A stretch of DNA of 64,000 bases, from positions 124,001 through 188,000 of the forward strand of contig CAIQOV010000043.1 of NCBI GenBank assembly GCA_903873585.1, given 5' to 3'. Source of the stretch: an uncultured Rhodobacterales bacterium (GTDB lineage: Bacteria > Pseudomonadota > Alphaproteobacteria > Rhodobacterales > Rhodobacteraceae). Under the pieces are notes generated by a model. It was not told the DNA's origin and did no database searches. It saw nothing but the letters and a program-made list of their open reading frames with translations. Position 1 is the first letter of the stretch; the number at the start of each line of letters is the position of its first letter. The translations under genes were made by a program, and so were the position numbers. Below, in pieces: positions 37,124 to 44,304 of this stretch.

Positions 37124-38668
37124 CTAGCTTACGGCGTCTTGCGGTTCCAGCCCTTCCAGCGTCAAGGGGGCAGGGCGCACAACAAGGTCTGCCACACCCA
37201 GCGGGGCCTTGGGCAAAGCAAGGCGGTTGCGCACCACCCAATGCAGGCGCTTTTCAGCGCGCGTGATGGCGACATAGGCTAGGCGCTTCCACAGGGGCAG
37301 GCCCGCCTCGCTGCGGCCCGCTTGGGCTGCGGCCCACAGATCGGGGGCGAAGACCTGTACATCTTCCCATTGCGAGCCTTGGGCTTTGTGGATCGTCACC
37401 GCAGCGCCGTGCAGAAAGGCCGCGCCCATATTGGCGGCCGAAGGGATAAAGGGTTCCTCCTCATCCGGCTTTTCGATCTTGATGATGCACGCGGCCGAGA
37501 TTTGCGGGTCTTCCGCCCCCACCACATGCATCCGCGCAAAGCCCTCGCGCTTACCGGGCCCAAGGTAGATCACCTGCGCGCCTTTGATCAGCCCGCGCGC
37601 TTCCAGATCAATGCGCTTTTTGCGGTGCTTTAGCGGCAGTTCAATGCCGTCGCAGATTAGCGGTTCACCGGGCAATAAAGCGTCTTCGGGCGCACCATGG
37701 GCGGCGCGAAAGGCTTGGATCAGCTTGATGCGCGTCACATTGCGCCACACCAGCACAGGGCTGCGCGCCATCAGGTCAGACGACACGCGTTCGGCCCAAA
37801 CCACGCGATCATCGCGCCGGGCTGCGTCTTGAACCATCGCCTCGAAATCTTCGAACCGCAGCGCGGTGTCGCCCAAGGCGTGGGCCAGATCGAGAATGGG
37901 GTTGTCTTGCGCCTGCCTGTGAATGCGGCTGAGCACCATTTTGCGACCATCGCCCAGCTTGTCAAACACCATCGCACCCGATTGCCCCACGGGGGCCAAC
38001 TGCGCGGGGTCGCCAAACAGCACCAGCGTGGGGAAAATCTCGCGCAGGTCATCTAGCTGGCGTTCATCCAGCATCGAGCTTTCGTCGACAAAGCCCACAT
38101 CCAACGGCTCTTCGCGCCGCTTCCAGCCCTTGATGAAATCGCTACCCCGCAGGCCCGCTGCGGCCAAAGCGCCGGGGATAGAGGGCACCTGCTGGTAAAA
38201 GGCAAAAGCACGGTCAAGGGCCAGTTCGGTCAACCCTTCGACCGCAGGGCGCGGCAATAGGCCGGCCAGCCATTCGGCGATCTTTTCATACTGCGGGTCA
38301 TACACGGGCGTATACAGAATGCGGTGAATGGTCGTCGCAGGCACCCCGCGCAACCGCAGCACCGACGCCGCCTTGTTGGTGGGGGCCAGCACCGCCAAAG
38401 TGCGCTTGTCCTTGCGCTTTCGCCCTTCATAATCGCCCGAGACGATATCCACCCCCGCCTCTTTCAGCGCGCGGTATAGGCTGGCCAGAAGCATGGTTTT
38501 GCCCGACCCCGCCTTGCCCAAGATGGCAAGAACGGAAGCCTTGCCGTCAACCATAGGCGACAGCCCGCCTGCGGCGATGTCGACCCCGACAGCCAACAGG
38601 TCAGCGGCGACACGATCGTAAGCCTCGGCCTGATCGTCAGAGAAGGTGATTGCGGGAACACTTGCCAT
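37124..38668 (-). CDS. RecD-like ATP-dependent DNA helicase (superfamily 1)
   Basis: 514 aa. Walker A GKAGSGKTML (51-60), GDYEGRKRKDKRTLAVLAPTNKAASVLR (motif Ia), DESSMLD (motif II), LFGDPAQLAPVG (motif III), and the C-terminal IHKAQGSQW and YVAITRAEKRLHWV (motifs V-VI). It is short compared with RecD2 and lacks an N-terminal extension, so it is a lone SF1B 5'-3' helicase core. No recB or recC accompany it. Its cellular role is probably in replication or repair. Confidence 0.88.
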   Translation of the reverse strand: MASVPAITFSDDQAEAYDRVAADLLAVGVDIAAGGLSPMVDGKASVLAILGKAGSGKTMLLASLYRALKEAGVDIVSGDYEGRKRKDKRTLAVLAPTNKAASVLRLRGVPATTIHRILYTPVYDPQYEKIAEWLAGLLPRPAVEGLTELALDRAFAFYQQVPSIPGALAAAGLRGSDFIKGWKRREEPLDVGFVDESSMLDERQLDDLREIFPTLVLFGDPAQLAPVGQSGAMVFDKLGDGRKMVLSRIHRQAQDNPILDLAHALGDTALRFEDFEAMVQDAARRDDRVVWAERVSSDLMARSPVLVWRNVTRIKLIQAFRAAHGAPEDALLPGEPLICDGIELPLKHRKKRIDLEARGLIKGAQVIYLGPGKREGFARMHVVGAEDPQISAACIIKIEKPDEEEPFIPSAANMGAAFLHGAAVTIHKAQGSQWEDVQVFAPDLWAAAQAGRSEAGLPLWKRLAYVAITRAEKRLHWVVRNRLALPKAPLGVADLVVRPAPLTLEGLEPQDAVS

Positions 38669-38716
38669 ACAGCCACCTTAGGTCAGCCGCACGCCAAGGG
38701 CCAGTGGCTGGCCCGA

Positions 38717-38890
38717 TCAAACCTTTGGCGCTGCGCCCTGATCTTCCAAGGTGGCACTGGTGCGCACAGCCACCTCTGCCGCCGCCGCTGTCAGCGCCTC
38801 TGCTGACTTTGCGGCCAGTTCGGGCATATCATTGGCCTCGGCAAAGGCCTTTAGGTCCTTTAGCACGTCGAAAATCCACTCGTAGCCCAT
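38717..38890 (-). CDS. Small uncharacterised protein
   Basis: 57 aa from the ATG at 38890 (MGYEWIFDVLKDLKAFAE), a start favoured over one at 38917 because the helical core begins there. Predicted to be two amphipathic helices (FDVLKDLKAFAEANDM and LAAKSAEALTAAAAEVA) and a polar tail. No signal peptide. Codon use and position, 48 bp upstream of the helicase on the same strand, suggest a real gene; I believe similar short proteins occur in related bacteria but cannot verify it. Confidence 0.6.
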   Translation of the reverse strand: MGYEWIFDVLKDLKAFAEANDMPELAAKSAEALTAAAAEVAVRTSATLEDQGAAPKV

Positions 38891-38998
38891 AGATGCCTTA
38901 CCCCAGACATTCGGCATGAATGCTTTTGCAATGTAGCACTCAGGCCAAGCGGTTTAACCCATCATGCGCGCAACAAACTGTCAGCGGGTTAGAAACGC

Positions 38999-40285
38999 TT
39001 AGCGGGTTTGGCTGGCCTCAAGCGTGTCTTCAAAGGTGCGCAGGCCGGTGCGTGGGGCTTGCACCAGCACGGCCATGTTGCCCGGTTTGTGCACGTTTTT
39101 GAGCATTTTCATATGCGCGGCGGGAATTTCGTCCCACGGGAACACCTCTGACAGGCACGGGTCTAGCCGGCGTTCGACCATCAACTGATTGGCCGCACTG
39201 GCTTGCTTCAGGTTGGCAAAATGGCTGCCCTGCACGCGCTTTTGGTGCATCCACAGATAGCGGGCATCCAGCGTCAGGTTGTAGCCGGTTGTGCCTGCAC
39301 AGATCACCACCATGCCGCCGCGCTTGACCACAAAGACCGACACGGGGAAGGTTTGTTCGCCGGGGTGTTCGAACACCAGATCGACGTTGTTGCCCTTGCC
39401 CGTGATATCCCAAATCGCCTTGCCGAACTTGCGAACCTCGTTGAACCACTCTTTATATTCAGGCGTGTTCACCGTGGGCATCTGGCCCCAGCATTTGAAA
39501 TCTTTGCGGTTGATCACGCCCTTGGCACCCAGCCCCATCACAAACTCGCGCTTGTCTTCGTCGCTGATCACACCAATCGCGTTGCCGCCTGCGGTGTTGA
39601 TCAGTTGGATGGCATAAGACCCCAAACCGCCCGAAGCGCCCCAAACCAGCACATTCTGCCCCGGCCGCAGTTCGTGCGGCTTGTGGCCGAACAGCATCCG
39701 ATAGGCGGTGGCAAGGGTCAGGGTGTAGCAGGCCGATTCCTCCCAGCTTTGGTGGGGCGGGCGGCGCATCAGTTGTTGGGCTTGCACGCGGGTGAACTGG
39801 GCAAAGGAACCGTCGGGCGTTTCATAGCCCCAGATGCGCTGGCTGGGCGAAAACATCGGGTCGCCGCCGTTGCATTCTTCATCATCGCCGTCGTCTTGGT
39901 TGCAGTGGATCACCACCTCGTCGCCGACTTTCCAGCGTTTGACCTTGTCGCCGACCTTCCACACAATCCCCGCCGCATCAGAGCCTGCGATGTGAAAGGG
40001 CGCGCCGTGGCCGTCAAAGGGGCTGATGGGCGTGCCAAGGCAGGCCCAGACCCCGTTGTAATTGACCCCCGCCGCCATGACCAAAACCAGCACTTCATGT
40101 GCGTCAATTTCGGGCGTGTCGACAACTTCGACCAGCATCGCCTTATCCGGATCGCCGTGGCGTTCGCGCCGTATCGCCCAAGCATACATCTGCGCGGGCA
40201 CATGGCCCAAGGGCGGCATCTCGCCCACGGCGTACAGGTCTTTCACCGGCGCGTCATAGGCCAGTTTGGGGGAATCGAGCGCCAT
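38999..40285 (-). CDS. ccr: Crotonyl-CoA carboxylase/reductase
   Basis: 428 aa. A medium-chain dehydrogenase/reductase with the Ccr-specific insertions: MYAWAIRRERHGDP, VNYNGVWACLGTPISPFDGHG, HIAGSDAAGIVW, HCNQDDGDDEECNGGDPMF, and the nucleotide fold VWGASGGLGSYAIQLI. It reductively carboxylates crotonyl-CoA to ethylmalonyl-CoA with NADPH and CO2, the key step of the ethylmalonyl-CoA pathway for acetate assimilation. It has a strong GGAGG. The promoter carries a site shared with ecm. Confidence 0.96.
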   Translation of the reverse strand: MALDSPKLAYDAPVKDLYAVGEMPPLGHVPAQMYAWAIRRERHGDPDKAMLVEVVDTPEIDAHEVLVLVMAAGVNYNGVWACLGTPISPFDGHGAPFHIAGSDAAGIVWKVGDKVKRWKVGDEVVIHCNQDDGDDEECNGGDPMFSPSQRIWGYETPDGSFAQFTRVQAQQLMRRPPHQSWEESACYTLTLATAYRMLFGHKPHELRPGQNVLVWGASGGLGSYAIQLINTAGGNAIGVISDEDKREFVMGLGAKGVINRKDFKCWGQMPTVNTPEYKEWFNEVRKFGKAIWDITGKGNNVDLVFEHPGEQTFPVSVFVVKRGGMVVICAGTTGYNLTLDARYLWMHQKRVQGSHFANLKQASAANQLMVERRLDPCLSEVFPWDEIPAAHMKMLKNVHKPGNMAVLVQAPRTGLRTFEDTLEASQTR

Positions 40286-40337
40286 GGGGGCCTCCTAAAC
40301 GTGCTGCGCCGCAGAATTACGGGCTGATTAGGGCTTG

Positions 40338-40365
40338 GATATAAACACTTGCGCAAGATTGCAAA
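40338..40365 (-). promoter_or_regulatory. Candidate ccr promoter with shared ACACTTGC-type site
   Basis: On the minus strand TTTGCA (40365-40360) and TATATC (40343-40338) are 16 bp apart. The plus-strand 18-mer ACACTTGC-GC-AA-GA-TTGC (40345-40362) fills the spacer. The same pattern occupies the ecm promoter. A regulator bound here would block or remodel the promoter. Confidence 0.5.
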
Positions 40366-40420
40366 CGAAAATGACGGCGTTTTGTAATTTTATGTCTGCC
40401 GCATTGCGGCAAGTTAGGGT

Positions 40421-41770
40421 TTACAGCCCAAGCCTTTGGTGCACCGATGCGGCGTAGAACTGCAAAAGCCCGTGGTGTGCTGGCACGGGGCGCAAATCAG
40501 CCGTAACGATTCGCCGCGCGATCAGGGTTGATAGGCCCTCGTCCAGCGTTGCTTGTAGCCCCTGCGGGGCCAATTTCATCTCTGCCCCGCGCGCCTCCAG
40601 CGCGGCGGCTAGGCGTATCATGGTCGACAGCAAGGCCGCCCGATCCGCAGGCGCTTCTATCAAAGCCGCCGCCACCAAGCACACCGGCACCACGGGCACC
40701 ACGCGCTCGATGGCCTGCATCATCCGCGCCGCCAAGCCTTCGGCCGCGCCACCCGGCACTTCGGCCAGATAGGCGCGCAGCGACAGGGGCGCACCGAATG
40801 CCGCCGCCGCCGTGCCAAAACGCCGGTAGCGCCCTGTCACCACCCGCAGCACCGCGACCACCGCCTTGACCAGCACCCGCAGCGGATTAACCCCAAACCG
40901 CCGCTCGCCGCTGACAGCGGCTGCCAGCAGCACTTTGTCTTCCAGCACGCGGTCATAGGCCAAGCCCACCGGCACAAACACCACATCCCGCCCCGCCGGA
41001 TCATACCCAGCCATAATATACGACAGCAGGCCCAGCTTGGCCGGCCCGACCCTGCCATTCAAACTAAGCCCGCCTTCGGGGAAGATCGCCTGCGTGATGC
41101 CTTCGGCCGTGGTCATCTGCACATAACGGGATAAAACCTTGCGATAGAGCGTGTTCTTTGAACCGCGCCGAATGAAATAGGCCCCCAAGGCGCGGATGAA
41201 CCGCGAAAAAGGCCAGATCCGCGCCCACTCACCCACGGCATAAGAGATCGAGGCGCGGTTGGCCACAAGCCATGTCACCAGCACATAATCCATGTTAGAG
41301 CGGTGGTTCATCACGAACACCACCGTTGCGTCAGGTGCAACGCCCGATAAGACGTGATCCATCCGCCCAAAGCGCACACGGTATAACTGCCGCGTCAGCC
41401 ATTTGGCCAAGGTGATCATCACGCCGAAATACAGCGTGGTCGAAAAACCCGGCACAATCTCACGCGCATAGTGTCGCGCTTCTTGAAACGCGACCGAAGC
41501 GGGGATGCCTTGGGCCGTGGCGTGTTCTGTCACCGCAGCCAGAACCTGCGGGTCATAGGCCAGCCGTGCGATGCGATCTTGGCGCGCGGCGAGTTTAAAA
41601 ATGTCGATCGGGCGATCAAGCCGTTCGTTCAGCCGCGCCACCCAGCGTTCGATGCGGCGACGAAAGAACCACCGCACCGAGGGGAACAGGAAGTTCGATA
41701 GGAAAGAGGTCACCGCAAAGGCCAAGATCAGCAACAAAAGCCATAGCGGGATGGAAACAGTCTGCATCAT
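40421..41770 (-). CDS. PlsB-type glycerol-3-phosphate / lysophosphatidate acyltransferase
   Basis: 449 aa from ATG-ATG at 41770. An N-terminal membrane helix (about residues 8-28) and an amphipathic region precede the acyltransferase motif HRSNMD (His156-Asp161), followed by GAYFIRRGSKNTLYRKVL and FPEGGLSLNGR, the substrate-binding motifs of the PlsB/PlsC superfamily. It attaches acyl chains to a glycerol phosphate at the inner membrane. The frame upstream of 41770 overlaps the ecm promoter and is rejected. It lies between ccr and ecm, divergent from ecm. Confidence 0.85.
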   Translation of the reverse strand: MMQTVSIPLWLLLLILAFAVTSFLSNFLFPSVRWFFRRRIERWVARLNERLDRPIDIFKLAARQDRIARLAYDPQVLAAVTEHATAQGIPASVAFQEARHYAREIVPGFSTTLYFGVMITLAKWLTRQLYRVRFGRMDHVLSGVAPDATVVFVMNHRSNMDYVLVTWLVANRASISYAVGEWARIWPFSRFIRALGAYFIRRGSKNTLYRKVLSRYVQMTTAEGITQAIFPEGGLSLNGRVGPAKLGLLSYIMAGYDPAGRDVVFVPVGLAYDRVLEDKVLLAAAVSGERRFGVNPLRVLVKAVVAVLRVVTGRYRRFGTAAAAFGAPLSLRAYLAEVPGGAAEGLAARMMQAIERVVPVVPVCLVAAALIEAPADRAALLSTMIRLAAALEARGAEMKLAPQGLQATLDEGLSTLIARRIVTADLRPVPAHHGLLQFYAASVHQRLGL

Positions 41771-41832
41771 GGCCCCTGAATGCCACAGGCGAAAGCGGGG
41801 TGCAAATCCCTCTCCCGCCGCGATGCAGCGAA

Positions 41833-41862
41833 TTGACACTTGCCAAAACTTGCTGCTATGCA
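41833..41862 (+). promoter_or_regulatory. Candidate ecm promoter with shared ACACTTGC-type site
   Basis: A perfect -35 TTGACA (41833-41838) and TATGCA (41857-41862) are 18 bp apart. The 18-mer ACACTTGC-CA-AA-AC-TTGC (41836-41853) overlaps the -35 and fills the spacer, matching the ccr site at 14 of 18 positions. Start codon 47 bp further on. Confidence 0.6.
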
Positions 41863-41909
41863 GCGCAAGACGAAAGAAAATTACCAAGCCGATTCAAGAT
41901 GGGCGCCCG

Positions 41910-43871
41910 ATGATGCAGACGCAAAAAGACCAACCTTGGCTGTTTCGCACCTATGCGGGCCATTCGACCGCTTCCGCATCAAACGCGCTGTATCGCGGCA
42001 ATCTGGCCAAGGGGCAAACCGGCCTGTCGGTCGCCTTCGATCTGCCCACGCAGACGGGCTATGACAGCGACCACATCCTGTCGCGGGGCGAGGTGGGCAA
42101 GGTTGGCGTGCCCGTGGCCCATTTGGGCGATATGCGCGCGCTGTTTGCCGATATTCCGTTAAGCCAAATGAACACCTCGATGACGATCAACGCCACAGCG
42201 CCTTGGTTGTTGGCGCTGTATGTGGCTGTCGCCGAAGAGCAGGGGGCCGATATTTCGACCCTGCAAGGCACGGTGCAAAACGACATCATCAAGGAATATC
42301 TGTCGCGCGGCACCTATATTTGCCCGCCCGCGCCCTCGTTGCGGATGATCACCGATGTGGCGGCCTATACCGCGCAGGCGTTGCCCAAGTGGAACCCGAT
42401 GAACATCTGTTCGTATCACCTGCAAGAGGCGGGGGCGACGCCAGAGCAAGAGCTGGCCTATGCTTTGGCCACCGCCATCGCTGTGTTGGATGATCTGCGC
42501 GCCAAGGTTCCGGCCAAGGATTTTCCCGCAATGGTTGGCCGCATTTCTTTCTTTGTAAACGCAGGCATTCGCTTTGTGACCGAGATTTGCAAAATGCGCG
42601 CCTTTGTCGAGATGTGGGACGATTTGTGCCAAACCCGCTACGGCATCACCGAAGAACGCCACCGCCGCTTCCGCTACGGGGTGCAGGTGAACTCGTTAGG
42701 GTTGACCGAGCAGCAGCCCGAAAACAACGTGGCGCGGATTTTGATTGAAATGCTGGCCGTGACGCTTTCCAAAAACGCCCGCGCGCGTGCCGTGCAACTG
42801 CCCGCTTGGAACGAGGCGCTGGGCCTGCCGCGCCCGTGGGATCAGCAATGGTCGCTGCGGATGCAGCAGATCTTGGCCTATGAAACCGACCTGTTGGAAT
42901 ATGCCGACATCTTTGATGACAACCCCGCGATTGCGGCCAAGGTCGCGGCGCTGAAAGCCTCGGCGCTGGAAGAACTGGCGCAGATTGACGCGATGGGGGG
43001 CGCTGTTGCCGCGATTCCCCATATGAAATCGCGCTTGGTCGAGGCGAACTCTGACCGTTTGGGCCGGATCGAACGGGGCGAGCAAGTTGTGGTCGGCGTG
43101 AACCGCTACCGCGAGGCGGAGCCTTCGCCGCTGACCGCTGGGATAGATTCCATCTTCACCACCGACCCTGCGGCCGAAGCTGACCAGATCACCCGCCTGC
43201 ACGCATGGCGGGCTGAGCGTGACGGCGTGGCTGTGAACCGGGCACTCTTGCGCCTGCGCGAAGCCGCTCTGTCGGGGGAAAACATCATGCCGCCGTCAAT
43301 TGCCGCTGCCAAAGCGGGTGTGACAACCGGCGAATGGGGCGCTGCCATTCGCGCCGCCTTTGGCGAATACCGCGCGCCCACGGGGGTGAACCCTGCGGCA
43401 TCGAACCGAACCGAGGGGCTGGAACCTATTCGTGCGGCGGTGGATTTGGTCTCAACGCGCCTTGGTCGCCGCTTGAAGCTGTTGATGGGCAAGCCGGGCC
43501 TTGATGGCCATTCGAACGGAGCGGAACAAATCACCGCCCGCGCGCGCGATTGCGGCATGGCGATCCACTATGACGGCATCCGCCACACGCCCGCCGACAT
43601 TGTCGCGCAAGCGCTGGAAGAAAACCCCCATGTCATCGGCCTGTCGATCCTGTCGGGCAGCCATATGCCCTTGGTGGCTGATGTGCTGACAGGTCTGCGC
43701 GAAGCGGGCTTGGCGACGCCCTTGATCATCGGCGGCATCATTCCTGATGCGGATGCGCAAGCGCTGTTGGCGATGGGCGTGGCTGCGATTTACACGCCCA
43801 AGGATTTCGACCTGAACCGCATCATGTTCGACATTGTAGGGCTGGCAGATGGGAAGGCCAAAGCCGCCTAA
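41910..43871 (+). CDS. ecm: Ethylmalonyl-CoA mutase (coenzyme B12-dependent)
   Basis: 653 aa. Methylmalonyl-CoA mutase family: N-terminal TIM-barrel part with FDLPTQTGYDSD, NTSMTINATAPWLLALY, RGTYICPPAPSLRMI and GVQVNSLGLTEQQPENN; C-terminal cobalamin domain with DGHSNG (Asp532, His534) and LSGSHMPLV. Overall form and the ccr neighbour indicate ethylmalonyl-CoA mutase, not methylmalonyl-CoA mutase; it makes (2S)-methylsuccinyl-CoA. The start at 41910 gives the family N-terminus MMQTQKDQPWLFRTYAG. Upstream extension overlaps the divergent acyltransferase. Confidence 0.94.
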   Translation: MMQTQKDQPWLFRTYAGHSTASASNALYRGNLAKGQTGLSVAFDLPTQTGYDSDHILSRGEVGKVGVPVAHLGDMRALFADIPLSQMNTSMTINATAPWLLALYVAVAEEQGADISTLQGTVQNDIIKEYLSRGTYICPPAPSLRMITDVAAYTAQALPKWNPMNICSYHLQEAGATPEQELAYALATAIAVLDDLRAKVPAKDFPAMVGRISFFVNAGIRFVTEICKMRAFVEMWDDLCQTRYGITEERHRRFRYGVQVNSLGLTEQQPENNVARILIEMLAVTLSKNARARAVQLPAWNEALGLPRPWDQQWSLRMQQILAYETDLLEYADIFDDNPAIAAKVAALKASALEELAQIDAMGGAVAAIPHMKSRLVEANSDRLGRIERGEQVVVGVNRYREAEPSPLTAGIDSIFTTDPAAEADQITRLHAWRAERDGVAVNRALLRLREAALSGENIMPPSIAAAKAGVTTGEWGAAIRAAFGEYRAPTGVNPAASNRTEGLEPIRAAVDLVSTRLGRRLKLLMGKPGLDGHSNGAEQITARARDCGMAIHYDGIRHTPADIVAQALEENPHVIGLSILSGSHMPLVADVLTGLREAGLATPLIIGGIIPDADAQALLAMGVAAIYTPKDFDLNRIMFDIVGLADGKAKAA

Positions 43872-43941
43872 CCTGTTTGCGCTAGGTCAAAGCGCTGCAC
43901 AGCCCTTTGCGTCATGCTGGCCCCAAGCACAGGAGGCCCCC

Positions 43942-44304
43942 ATGTTCGACCGCATCAAAACCCTGATGACCCGATGGCAAGACGCCAAGGAAATTGACGC
44001 CTTGTCAGAGCGTGACTTAGACGACCTTGGCATGACCCGCGATCAGGTTCTGGCCTTTTCGCGTATGCCCGCCGACATCGCCGACCGCGTCACCCATATG
44101 GCCGCGATCTTTGGCCTGTCAGACGCTGACCTGCACCGCGATCAACAAGACTACCGCGACATTCTGTCGACGTGCAGCACCTGCCGCGACCGCGCCAAGT
44201 GCAGCCACCTGCTGGGGCGGGGGGCTGATGCCTTGGCGGCAGAGGCGACGTTCTGCCTGAACGCCGAAGTGTTTGAAGCCCACACCACCCAGCCTGCGGC
44301 TTAA
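43942..44304 (+). CDS. DUF6455 family protein
   Basis: 120 aa. The N-terminus MFDRIKTLMTRWQDAKEIDALSERDLDDLGMTRDQV resembles DUF1127-like small helical segments. The C-terminal part has a Cys cluster CSTCRDRAKC and a later lone Cys (ATFCLNAEVF) that could bind a metal. Function unknown; the family is frequent in Rhodobacteraceae. A strong AGGAGG precedes the start. It is downstream of ecm on the same strand (about 70 bp), and its stop overlaps that of the convergent GH3 gene in a TTAA. Confidence 0.85.
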   Translation: MFDRIKTLMTRWQDAKEIDALSERDLDDLGMTRDQVLAFSRMPADIADRVTHMAAIFGLSDADLHRDQQDYRDILSTCSTCRDRAKCSHLLGRGADALAAEATFCLNAEVFEAHTTQPAA

